A DNA stretch of 64,000 nt from Paracyclopina nana (Eukaryota > Arthropoda > Copepoda > Cyclopoida > Cyclopettidae). The notes beneath the pieces were generated by a model. It did not search any database. It worked only from the letters and a program-made list of their open reading frames with translations, and had not been told where the DNA came from. The position numbers and the translations under genes are program-made. Below are positions 10,901 through 22,900 of this stretch, piece after piece. The stretch lies in assembly GCA_019096065.1 (NCBI GenBank), contig JAGUCH010000004.1, positions 4,092,001 through 4,156,000 on the forward strand, written 5' to 3'. Each line of letters starts with the position of its first letter. Positions within the stretch are counted from its first letter, which is position 1.

Positions 10901-13900
10901 AGATGTTGGCAAATAGAAAGGCACACAGCTAGTACGCGAAACCGTCAAAGTTGGCAAACTTACTTGGCGATCCATTAGCCAGAAAAAGATGGCAACTCCA
11001 GCCAGATAAATGACATGGGATAGCGCCTTGGCCTTCTCGTCTATCACCTCGTCCAATCCGAAATAATCGTACTGAAAATATCATAGAAGTAGTTGTGCGC
11101 AGTGTCGCTGCAAGAATACTAAGTCCTTGAGAGAACTGCGGATGACTGTGAAATAGTTTTCTACGTTTTAATGAAACTTACGAAGTTTTCAATAAAGAAC
11201 GAGTGTAAACGGTGAATGCTGGAACGTAACTGATTTGTTCTATTTCAGCTGTCGAGTGCGAGGGGAGGGAAACACAAATAAGCGGGAATATTCAAATATA
11301 TGTACAGTGCGAGAAAAACCTAAACATTCCCCGCTGGCGGCGGAACGGCGCCATCTTCGTCTTCGAGCAGGCCTTCTGCTTCGGCCATGTCACAATCGTC
11401 GTCCTCTCCTTCTTCTCTTTTCAGCAAATCCTCGCCTATCGGTGCTGTCAACCTTGGGCCCGCGTTCGCCCCCGGGGGCGGTGGAATGGGGGTTGCCAAG
11501 CGCAATGGAGGTTGCGAGACCTGAACTTGCGCTTGTTGCGGTACGGGCTGCAGCAATAGAGGCTGCATGGGCGGCGGCATCAACGCTGCGTCTGGCGGAG
11601 GGATCTCCACTTTAAGAGGGGCAGACAGGGCTATTTGTTGAGCCAGTAGGGCGTTGACAGCCGTGGGAGGAGGTGCTGTGCCATCGTCGACCTTCAGAAG
11701 CACTTCTTCAAAAGGCAAAACTTTCCTTTTAGCTGCTTCGACGTCGGATGAGGGGGCGGAATCAAAATCCGAGCCAGAAGGAGTGGTGGTGGGGCCCGAG
11801 GTCAGTGAGGGTTCGGACCCGGGCTCGAGCGAGGTCGAGGACGCAGACGATGACGTCATAGTGGCCGTGGCAGCTGAGTGACGTGGTGGGGGCCTCCAAG
11901 AATCATTAGAGGCCACTTCCATCGAGGCTGATGACGATGATGGGGAGACGAGGTCGACCACTGAGGTCGAGGGCATCAACCCGGAAGTTTTCCGAAGGTG
12001 AGAGACGAAGTTTGCTTCCCCCGTTCTAATCTCCCATCTCCTGTCTCGACGAACAAAGTCATTACTGGTTTCAAAGAATTCCTTCACTGCTATATGCGGA
12101 TTTTTGTTCAAAACGCTGTTTAAAGCAGTTAACGGAACTAGAACAACTTTGTCGCTGGAAATCGTGCTAGCCAGGCCAGGGGGGTCAGTTCTCGGGTCCC
12201 TAAACGTGATCGTTTGCGGGAAATTGGCTATCATTTCATCCCCCTTTTGTTTCGAACTCGTTTTTGACCTCCGTTTCTCAGTTTGTGGAGGTCTTATGGA
12301 AGAGGGAGGGGCACCTAATTGTTCTCTAATCAAGTCCTCAAGGCCAAGTTTCTCCCTTTGAAGCTCATTATGATTTTTCAGGGCAACTCTGCGGGTCTCA
12401 TCCGTTTGCATCGATCGATGGATTGGGTAGGGGTCAGACGAGCCAAAAAGTTTAATGGACTCGTCATAGATATGACCCAGTTCTCCATAAACGTGGATCG
12501 CGTCCTTTACGTTGCCCCTACTTAGATATAGTAATCGCAGACTGTCTAACTTTACCCAGTCTAACCGTTTTTTCAGGTGATCGAGCGGTATCCTTGACAC
12601 GTGGCCTTCCTGGGCTTTGGATCCCAGGATTCGGTCTCGGGGGTTCAGCAGAACCTCGGCAATTCCGCTGCCACGAGTTTTCAAGTCCCCGTACATCGTG
12701 GGCTTGTTGAAGCTGAACCGGTAATTTCGTTTTCGATTCATGGAGGTGGACGATTGATGAGCCATCTTGTTTTCTAGACGAGAAGTTTTCGAAAATCGAA
12801 GGTTTGAGGACGTGGACGTGGTCTCGATGAGATTTGTGAACACAATGGGGATCGAACCTGGTCCCACGTGAGCTATTTATAGTGTTCAGCCGGCTCCGAG
12901 AAGTGTCTCAGTAAGTCCGCGTGCAATGAGGTTTGTCTACGTCATTGGTTTTCTGTCCACCGTTTTCTGATCGGCCTCTAATTCGTACTTTGGGACTTAG
13001 CGAATTTTTGGCTGTTTTCCGCGAAGAAGTTTTCCGTGCAAGTTCTTTGTTTACGGGTGATCGCTGCGCGATTCGCCGTTCGGCTTTCCCCGCAACTTGC
13101 GCTGTGCGACGAAAACTTACGTCAGTTACGATTTTCCGCGGGACAGTTTTTAGTGCTGCTTCCCCGCATCTAGCAGACTATTAAGTTCATTCCCCGCGTT
13201 TAAAGTATATTGAGCGGAATTAATTGACGAATAGAGTATACGTCAGGTTTTGCAGGTTTTATTTTATACTTTTTAGTTTTACTTTGGTCCTGAGCGATCA
13301 GGACTTCGCATTTTCGAACTAATCCGTCTTTGTCTGGGATGAGTTTTGTTATTCTACCCCACTTCCAGTCATAGCGAGGTGCAACTTGCCAAGTCTTTTT
13401 TGCATCCGGAGACTGCATTATGAGGCAAAGTTCACCCAGGTTTGGATTGTCTCTAAATTTGGTCCATTTAGGGAACTTTTTCAGGTCATCTACTATGGCA
13501 GTTGTCCATTGTTGCCAGTAAGTATCGATGATGTCACGTATGTTCAAGTAAAGGTTCGTAAACCTGTTTTCATCTTTTACTTCTAGGACACTATTGTCAA
13601 AGTTTAAACCGGCTTTTATCAAGTCATTTATGCATAAAATGCCTTCGATTTCGTCTGTTTCAATTGGATTGACAGGTCTATTGTTTATCAAGTTTATTAT
13701 CATTTCAGAAGCTGTCAATAGTTCATCATGGGAGAATTCATAGCTTTCTAGACATGGAAGTCTAGCTTTTGCTAAGCCCACCATTCGTTCAGCGAGTCCA
13801 TTGTTTTGAGGACTGTAAACAGGTGAGAATTCCCAGTTTTCTATATTTAAGGTATTTTGTACAGTGGACATGTCAGGTATTAACAGTTTTCGAGCGCAAC

Positions 13901-16900
13901 AAAATTGGGCTGCGTTATCAGATCTGACATTTTTCGGGGTCCTTCGTTTGCTGCAGAACCTTTGTAGAGCAGTTATAATATGTTCTGTTGCCATGCTTTC
14001 CGTGATTTCCATGTGAAAAGCGTGAGTTTGCTGGCAAACTATGATTAGCAGATAGTACTTGTGGATTGGTCGTCCAATTTTTACTTTGACTGGGCCTGCA
14101 AAGTCAATCGAGATGGATTCGAAAAGTTTTAAAGTTTCAAGTTTTGAATCCGGAAGCGGAGCCATATGTTGACTTTGGTAAGGTTTTCCTTTTGTCAAGT
14201 TGCATATTAGGCAGTGCCTGATCACGTTTTTTGTAAGTACTCGTAGCCCTTTTATTTGGAAGAAGCGGTTGACTTCCATTATTGTCTCTTTTAGAGGTGC
14301 ATGATTGACTTCATGTACGTTTTGCACTAAGAGTTTCGTTAGATGACAGTCTTTGTCAAGTAAGATAGGTCTCTTTTGGAATACAGACAAGGCTGCGAAG
14401 TCTTCTACTCGTGATTCCCCGCGTACGATGCCGTTTGCATCTAGCTTGGCATTGAAGCTGGCGAGTTCTGCCTTTAGGTTAGAACTTTCACGAGAAAAAG
14501 CTGCTGTTTGGGCTTCCTTTATTAGAAAAACCAGGGCAGAGCGGAGTTTTTGAGGTAATGGACGCTTAGCCTTTAGGTGAAAGCTTTCCAGTTTTTTGCG
14601 AGTGTCTCCAGTGAAATCTGGACTTTTCAAGCGCCTTGCGCAAAGTCTGAATTTTCCGTTTTCCAGAGTCGAGACTCGTTTTAACAGTTTGCTAAGGTCT
14701 TCGAAGTGGGTTTTCAAATACGTTTCTGTGAAAATAATCGGACGTTTTGAAACATGTTTTATTAAGTCTTTTGGCTGCGTTTCAGGCCATGATGCATCTA
14801 ATTTGAATAGAGCTCGTATATAGTCAAAAGACATGAACGGGGTGTAATTTTTGAGTTTTAGATGACTGAAGAGACAGATTCGTGCGAATGAGTTCCTCAT
14901 TTCGTTTTGATCTTCTTCAGGCATGTCATCAAAGTTTTCTTCATCGAAGTCATAATCCGGATTTTCTAGGTTATTACCTTTGAACCAGAAGTTTTGCTGA
15001 CTGATGAATTCGTCAAGTGTCAACGAGCGAGTGCCAAGGTCAGCAGGATTTTTATTAGTCCTTACGTAGTGCCATTGACTTTTTTCAGTTGTTTCTCTTA
15101 TTAGTGCAAGTCTCGTAGCGATGAATTGTTCAAGCCGTCTGCTTGTGAACTTAATCCATTGCAAAGTGCACTGTGAATCGAGATAGTAATGAATGTTTTC
15201 CTTGGGCACCTCGTAATTGACCAGTTTCAAGTTTTTAACTACGTTTGGAACTATTTGGGCCGCACAAACTGCTCCCATTAGTTCAGCTTTTGGAATGGAT
15301 CTCCCTGAAAATGAGATCAGCTTCTTTTTAGCTACAATAAGATGAGCTTTTATGAGCTCGTTTTCATCGTCAGTTTTGTAAAAAGTTCTAATATAAACCG
15401 CTACGCAGTAAGCTTTTCTAGATGCATCACAGAAAGCGTGTATTTCGCGTTTTCTAATCGATTCCGGATTGACAGATATATAACGAGGTAGAGTGATTTC
15501 GTTTATTCTGCATCCGTCATTGACATAGTTTTGAAAAGCTTTAAGGATTGGCTCGATTCGTTCGTCTTTTTCTTTATAGTCTACGAGCTTGTCATCCCAG
15601 CCAAGTTTTAAAGTGTCATTCAAGCCCCAGACTTCTTGGGTTATAAGGCGTCCTTTCAATGTGAATGGGGCCAATAAGTCTTGGGGGTCAAAGATTTGAG
15701 CCACTACTGATGTGATGTATCGTCTGGTCACGATTTTTAAGTCATCATCAGTGAGTTTTGTTTTCAAAGGTTGAAAGCTAATGGTGTCATCGCTCGAGAT
15801 CCATTTGATGCCAAGGGCTTTGACGTCTGGGGTTTTCGATTTTAAGTCAAACGTGGGATGCCAGTCTGAACTTTCAATTTGTGACATGAAGTCCTTGTCA
15901 TTACTGACCCACTTTTTAAAGACCATTCTCGATTTTGCATGGACGTTTTTGACATCATTGTAAACAGCGAGTGCATCGCTAGTTTTATCGCAGCTGAACA
16001 AAATATCGTCCATGTAAAGGCATTCATTGAACACGTATTCGGTCAATGGATGCAAGTTGCCTTCTTTTGAGATCTCTTTCATAGTGTAGAGAGCAGCGTA
16101 AGGCGAGGCTGCATTTCCAAAGACCCAGGACTCAAATTGATAAGCTTGTCCTCTATGAATCAGTCTATGGAATTTCTTGTCTTTTTCACTAAGGTGGACG
16201 TTTAAAAACATCTTTTCAGCGTCAGCTATATAACCTTTTAGTCCCATCCGGAAGCGCATCCAGATTGACCATATATCGCCTTGAAGTTTTTGGCCAGTCA
16301 TAACTTGTGAGTTTAAAGAGACTTTGTTTTTGCCGAAAGGACGGGCTGCATCCATGCAAACTCGAACTTTCATAGTAAGTCTGTCAAGTTTGACGACCAT
16401 GACACGTGGAATATAGAAGCCAATGAGCTTGTCTTCGTCATCGCGAAGAAGTCTAAGAGCTCCGTGTTTTACCATGTCTTCTATTGCCTTGTCCACTTGT
16501 TTCATGTTTTCAGGACCCAATTTGTCCTCTTGCTTCTTTTCGAAGGTGTAGACCTGATAATAGTTATTAGGCAGAGGAGGTGGATCAGGCCATGAGTACC
16601 AAGGCACATCCATTTCCTTGTTGCCTTTGGCATTAGTGTGGATGCTGCCTTTGATGATGTCTCTGGCTTTGATTTCGTCTGCAGTCAAGTATTCGTTACT
16701 TTCAATTAGTTTCAGGCCTTGGCTGTCATCATCGAAAAGTGCGTACATGACCTCTTTCAATTCTGGGCACTCGTTTTGCACAATTTCGTGAGTTAGTAGT
16801 GTGGCACTTGAATTTTTCTTTGAATCCGGATTTGAATAAGTCAGCGTATTGCCAAAAACAGTTTCTCTGACTAAGGGCGAGTTTTCCATTCCGGACGAGA

Positions 16901-19900
16901 TATCTTTAAAACTGGTATGCAAAGTTGGATAGTTGATGCCAAGGAGGATTTCAACAGGTCCATTATGCAGTTTTGGAAAGTCAATTGGTTTCAAAAAGTC
17001 AAATTGTCTTTTAAGTTTTTCATAGTTTGGCAATTTGATTAGTTTGTTGATGCCATCAGACGTGTAAGCTTGGATGTCAAAGTTTTGCTTTGTCTTAAAG
17101 ACTGGCCTGATATTGACATTGCATCGATAGCTTTTCATGTCCTGGACTTTGTCATTAATAGTTGATACGGCATAGTTAACTTTTTGCCCTTGAAGGTTTA
17201 AAGCTTTATGTAAACTGGTGCTGATGAAGGTATTGCTCGATGCTTCATCCAGTACCATGTTAGTTTTCACTTGCTTGTCGCCATTAGTAACAATGACAGG
17301 AACTACTCTAAAACACTTGTTTGTGGTCAATTTAGGTAGATCTAACTGTCTTTTTATTTCAATCATTTGTAAGGCGACTGCTTCAGGCATTTTAGTTGCT
17401 ATGTTATCGCTACGCTGGGTTCGCTGCTGTCTAAAAAACTGTTTCGTTCAAGCAGCGTGGCTAGCGTGGTCTCAATTTTGTCAAGCTTCTTTTCAAGGTT
17501 TTTATTCATTGACTCTTTTTGCCGATTGTCAAAGTGCTTGTGCATGATGTTATGGTGTGGGCCATTGCAAATTTTGCATTTTGGGGCCTTGCAAGTATTT
17601 CGCCTGTGTTTTGATGTGAGGCAGCGCATGCAGACGCCTTTTTCAATGCATTTTTCGTACTTGTCTTTGGCTGCCAATTTGTAGAAGACTCTGCACTTTG
17701 GCAGCGTGTGGTTGTCTTTATTACAAACTGGGCAGTTTGACAAGGTTTCATCTCGTGTAGCAGTAGCTAAGCAAGTCTCTGAAAAGTCAGACGAATAGTC
17801 AGATTCGACTTCAGTGTCTGAGTCAGAGTTGACTAGCAAAGTGGGCTCTGCTTTCTTTTTCGATTTTGTGCCCGTGTTTTCAGTTTTTAAAGTCTTTTCG
17901 TAAGCATTGAGTCGATTGAGTGACATGTGCCACTCCATGAATTGCAAAACTGACGTTATGCTTTTTTCCAGGTCCTTGGATTCAATGTAGGTCTCATAAG
18001 CCATTTTTGAGGTCTCTTTCCATTGAATACCGAAGAAGATGGACTCGATGCCAAGTTCCGGATTGCATTTTCGCCTGACGCCTTCGTCCTTATAGTGTTT
18101 TCGAAGATCATAGATGACGTCCTTATATTCAATGAGTAAGTCTTTATTCGTATGATCGAGTGGGCGAAGTCCGGACAGTTTATTTAACAAATAACCTTTT
18201 CTGCCTTTTTGGTCAGCGAATAAAACATCGAGACGTTCCAAAGCATTGGCCAAGTTCTCCAGATTGAGAGGTTTGCAGTCTTTGACCTCAGTCAAAGCTT
18301 CACCTTCAACGCTGTCCCCCAGTATCATGAGTTTGTTTGCTGGGGAGATTGTGGTATTTTTGATGACTTTCAAGAAGAACCTGTCTTTGAAGTCCTGATA
18401 ATCACCCATGTTTCCGGAGAACTTGAGTTTGAAGCTGTCCGTGTCCTTGGGTAGTTTTTCTCTCTTTGGAATGAAAATTTGGCTCATTTTGAAGGCCCTT
18501 TTGTAGAGGTCTGACCATTCTGTGATCGGGTCTTTTTCAGTTTTTCTAAGGAAAGCATTACGTTCCGTTTTGACAGTTATGAACTCTTCATCTTCCTCTT
18601 CAAAAGGTGAAGGTGATCGATGTCTGGAACTTCTTCCTCGATATGAGTTTTCAGGCCTGGCATTGTTATTGCCACTGCAATTGTCATTGCCATTGCCATG
18701 AGTACTTGGGTTGGGGCCTTTTATTTGTGAAATTGGCCAGTTTTCATTATTCTGGGGTTTTGGGGTTAGCTCTAGCTTTGGAGCTTTCATATTTTGTTTC
18801 AGAATCGTGTTTTCCAGTTCTTCGAAAGCTCTCTTTTCGAAACTTTTCATGTCCTTTTCGTTTGGATTGGACACTTCGTGTTCTTTTTGAACTTGTTTCG
18901 GTGGAGCTGGGGTTGACGTCGGGTTTGGAATCGAAGTAGTTGCCGGTTGAGGCAGCTTTAGTTTCCGGATTAGTGCGCTAGATCCACTTCTGAACTGAGT
19001 GATGTGGCCTTGATAGCTGCTAATCTGTCTAGGTTCCAGTTTTGCATGCTTGAAGGCTTCTTTGGCCTCCTGAGCCTTCAGTGCAATTTTGTTTTCTAGC
19101 TCTGATAGCAGTTCAGTGCGCGATTTGAATAAGTCCGGATTCGGATCTTTTTCATAGTTTTCAATCGTCTTCTTGAGGTCTGCTATGAGCTGCTTGAATT
19201 CCTCATAATTTTCGCTTGCTTTGGCGTTTTCCGGGGTAGAAGTGTCAAAGCTTCCAGGTTTTTGGATAGTCGATGATGATTTGTCGATGCTCATATGCAA
19301 TGATTCATCTTTTTCATCGCTTCTAAGCTTTTCAGGTTTTTCAAGCAGTTCTTCCATAGTTTTGTCCCCCATGTCTGGTAATTTTGACAAGCTGACATTG
19401 TTCCAGCTACAGACATAAGAGGATTCCGCTAAGGAGACTTGTGACTCGTCCGGATGAAGTTTCTCATACTCGGCCTGGTAGACTTTGAACTTTGCAATCC
19501 AAGCTCTCCTCCGAATCATCAGTTTTTGCAGTTCCTTGTCCAATTCAATAGCTTTTGAGTCTCTCATTTCCCCGTCCTCATAGTCTCCATATGGCATTTG
19601 GAAGACAGCATTGATGCTATCCTGTAGGACTGTGAGTTTGGGTCTGAGAGTTTTCAATTCCTTTATTTTTGACTTTACATTGGCCTTCATAGTCTCAATT
19701 GGGATTTGGTACCAGTCCTCGAAGACTTTGAACAGAGCTCGAAGCTCATTTTCAATGTCACTGATAGCCGAAGTCCAATTGGCTCCGGACTCGTTTTCAT
19801 CCGATGAGTGCGAAGTGCTGTTCAAGACTTTTTCCGCCATTTTACTCGTGAAATGAACAAGGTTTTAACACAAGCAAGGTTTTTATTTTCGTATAGACAC

Positions 19901-22900
19901 GAATTAACTGTAGAGAGGAAGTTTTGAGTGACAAGTAGTCAATAGTTTTACAGATATATAGATAGAAGTTGACAATCCTTTGAGTTTTGAGGATTGTCTG
20001 GGTTGGGTTCACTGTTAGAAAGAAGAAGTTTTGATAGGAAAGTTTTGTTTAGAAAGGAAGTTTTCGAAGAAAAAATGACGCTGTTGGAGGTCTGTTGCCA
20101 CGGGATTGGGATATTGCCGTGGGATGTCTCTCCTCTATGGGTCATATGCCAGATGGAAGCTCAGGTTTGATGATGCTTTTCGAGATCTGTTGCCGCGATG
20201 CGGGATTTCACTCGTCTATGGATCAACAAAGTCAAGGCTGCCACGTGGTTTGGTTTTGAGCTTTCGCTATAAACGGGATTTTCACGCCGCCAAAGGCAGG
20301 GGTTGCTGTTGCCGTCTATAGGATTGCTGTTGGCTTGAGCCAAACGGGATTTCCAACGCCGCTTTTTATTTAAAGCAGGGGTTTTCTGTTGCCGTCTAGT
20401 TTTCAGCCCCAAGAGCTACGGCATTCAATATTTCGAACCGGCGGTTAACAGGGCTTAGGCAAGTGCCTGGAAACGTTGGGCGCCATGTGCGCAGTGTCGC
20501 TGCAAGAATACTAAGTCCTTGAGAGAACTGCGGATGACTGTGAAATAGTTTTCTACGTTTTAATGAAACTTACGAAGTTTTCAATAAAGAACGAGTGTAA
20601 ACGGTGAATGCTGGAACGTAACTGATTTGTTCTATTTCAGCTGTCGAGTGCGAGGGGAGGGAAACACAAATAAGCGGGAATATTCAAATATATGTACAGT
20701 GCGAGAAAAACCTAAACAGTAGTAAACTAATGGAGCAAAGTTGCGCACATCTCAACGGCAGCATTTTAAGCAACTTCTTCCTTCCCGCCGCAGCAGAAGC
20801 AGGCAGAAGCCACCAAAAGCAAACGCCAAGAGAGAATTGATTATAAGGGGCCAAGTTGGCCAAAGTTTCCTTCTAGCTGCTCCTTGGTATGGTGGGAAGC
20901 TTTAAAAAGAATTTTCATCAGCTCGGCCGGCTCTTTTTCTGCTGATACCTCTTTGGCCGGAGCAAATTGCAATTAACGGGTGAAGTGAAAATGCTCACGT
21001 TGAAAATGTTGACCGAGCTCTCCCTGGAAAGCCTGCCCATGATGACGAAGCCGTAGAAGAGCAAGCAGAAGACTGTGGTGACAATCTTGAGCCAGTGATG
21101 GATCCTGCAACGACGAGAGATGGATAGGTGCGCGCGGTGTCCAAGCATGGCATGTTTGCTTTCCCCTAATGTCATGTTGACACGAAAGATACATTGTGTA
21201 CCGCCATGAGCCCAAGTAAAAGTTACGACGACGGTGAAACACGAGGCTGTGCAATATGGACTCACCGAAGGAACATAAAGATGACCATCATGGCCAGGGC
21301 ACATCTGTAGGTGTAGTTCTGAAAATGGAATTTTCGGCAGCCATACAGCAAATTTGGTATTTTTTTAAATGAAAAATGCCAATACCTTGGGAGACTCCAT
21401 TAAGCATTTGGCAGTTGCCTGAAATCACATCAAATAAATCCATTAGAAAGCCTTTACTTTTACGGCAATAAATAGTATGTTGCTATTCATCAAGAAAATA
21501 ACATGGCAGGCAACATATGTAATATGCCAGAAAGCAAAAAAAAAGTAGGAAAAAGTCCCAAATCTAGCAGGCTTAAGTCAGATGGGATCATGGCAATACA
21601 TTGTGGGGCTCAATTTGAAATTAGGGCTTTCTTTATGGGGAAGAAATAAGTATACGAACCACATCTAAAACTGCTGTGGTGACAAAGAGCGCGGCAACAA
21701 TGAAGAAGATGGCTGTTCTTGCCACGAGGCTGGTGTTAATCTTCTTGGAGGCCGAGTAAAAGAATCTCAAGACTCGGTGGTCCGGAATGGCGATGTTATC
21801 TGACTCATAGTGCGGATCAATGATTTGTTCCCAAATGTAGGAGACCCAGAGGCACGGCATCAGCAGGGCCAGGAATGCAAACAAGACTGTGTATTCAGTC
21901 CACAGAGTCACATGCGGCCTTTAAAACAGCCAAAAGGACAATTTTAAGAGAGCGACAGTTTTCCCTGGGTAAACATGTCGTTTTCACGCTTTTGCAAATG
22001 GCTCCTTTTGCACTGAATATGCTGCTATACTTTTAGCGTTGAAAAATTACACGAGACACTACAATAATGAAAGTATACATTGCTCATAGTGCAAGGACTA
22101 GCTGAAAACCAATTAAGAATATCTAGGGTAAAATAGCTGATGGGGAGATCATGTTTTAGAAATACTAGAAGCCAACTTGGCTCAAAGGGGAAAAAGCTAC
22201 ATCACGCATAGCTAATACAAGGAGAAGTGGATTTTTAGTATTCTGTTTGGTGGTGAATTAAGGATTAAGGTGGCTTGCTTTTGTTGTAGAGCTTATTTTA
22301 CTCACCCTTTCTCAGTGAGGAGTAATATGATGCCCATTGCATTGAGGATGAGGAAGCTGGCCAAGATGTAGAACTTGAACAGGAGATCTTCTTCCCTCAA
22401 GTAAGGCCCTTCCCAGCTCTTGTCCTTGAACCAAAGGAGCAAAGGGCTAATTTCCTCAGGATGAAGCCATTGACTGAAAAAGTAGTGGCGGTAGGAGTAA
22501 AGTTTTTGTTCCCTTGCCATATAGCTAGTGGTTCGCCTCCTCAAGGTTGTTAAAGATGTCACCAACACACTTGGTCACAATCAGTTTCAGCCAACGCAAG
22601 CTAAAGCCTCGCAAAATATGGAAACCCACCCCAAAAAAATGGACCCTGCGCAAATTTTTTCCCAAGTCCCCAAAATTATTGTAAACAAACTTTTGACGAA
22701 TTTTTCATGCGTAAAGTACGAAAATCTTACTCGTATTTGCGGAGCGGCAAATTCTCAATCTCATCTCTCATGAATTCGCCGGCAGAATTCAAAAGTCTCT
22801 GAAAGTTTTTAACGCTCGTATCCATCAAGACAGAATGGCGGCGAGGCTTTCCGGTGGAGGCCGAGGATCTCCTTTGTTGCTGCAGCTCATGGAGGCCATT

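Larger units (their letters stand above)
11094..20718 (-). mobile_element. LTR element 1: full-length Bel/Pao retrotransposon with gag, pol and an accessory 3' ORF
   Basis: A 9,625-bp element on the minus strand in adenylyl cyclase intron 17. The 233-bp terminal repeats start TG, end CA and look identical. They are flanked by the 5-bp target duplication GTAGT (11089-11093 and 20719-20723). A tRNA-Lys primer site abuts the 5' LTR. The gene order is gag (17399-19840), pol (13200-17390, protease-RT-RNase H-integrase) and an unrelated third ORF (11320-12765). The RT signature YMDD, the DUF5641-like integrase tail and the Gag knuckle arrangement are those of Bel/Pao. All ORFs are open and the LTRs are identical, so the copy is recent and possibly autonomous. 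Confidence 0.93.

Noticed and set aside
12848-12870. A GGTTCGATCCC B-box-like motif near the internal promoter of element 1
   Set aside because: The T-arm does not pair and no A box is upstream. The TATA box is the better explanation for a promoter there.
13200-19840. High frequency of TCCGGA in gag-pol of element 1
   Set aside because: Most cases are a CCG (or TCC) codon next to GA-starting codons. The stems do not extend, unlike the palindromes of element 3, so codon preference is enough.
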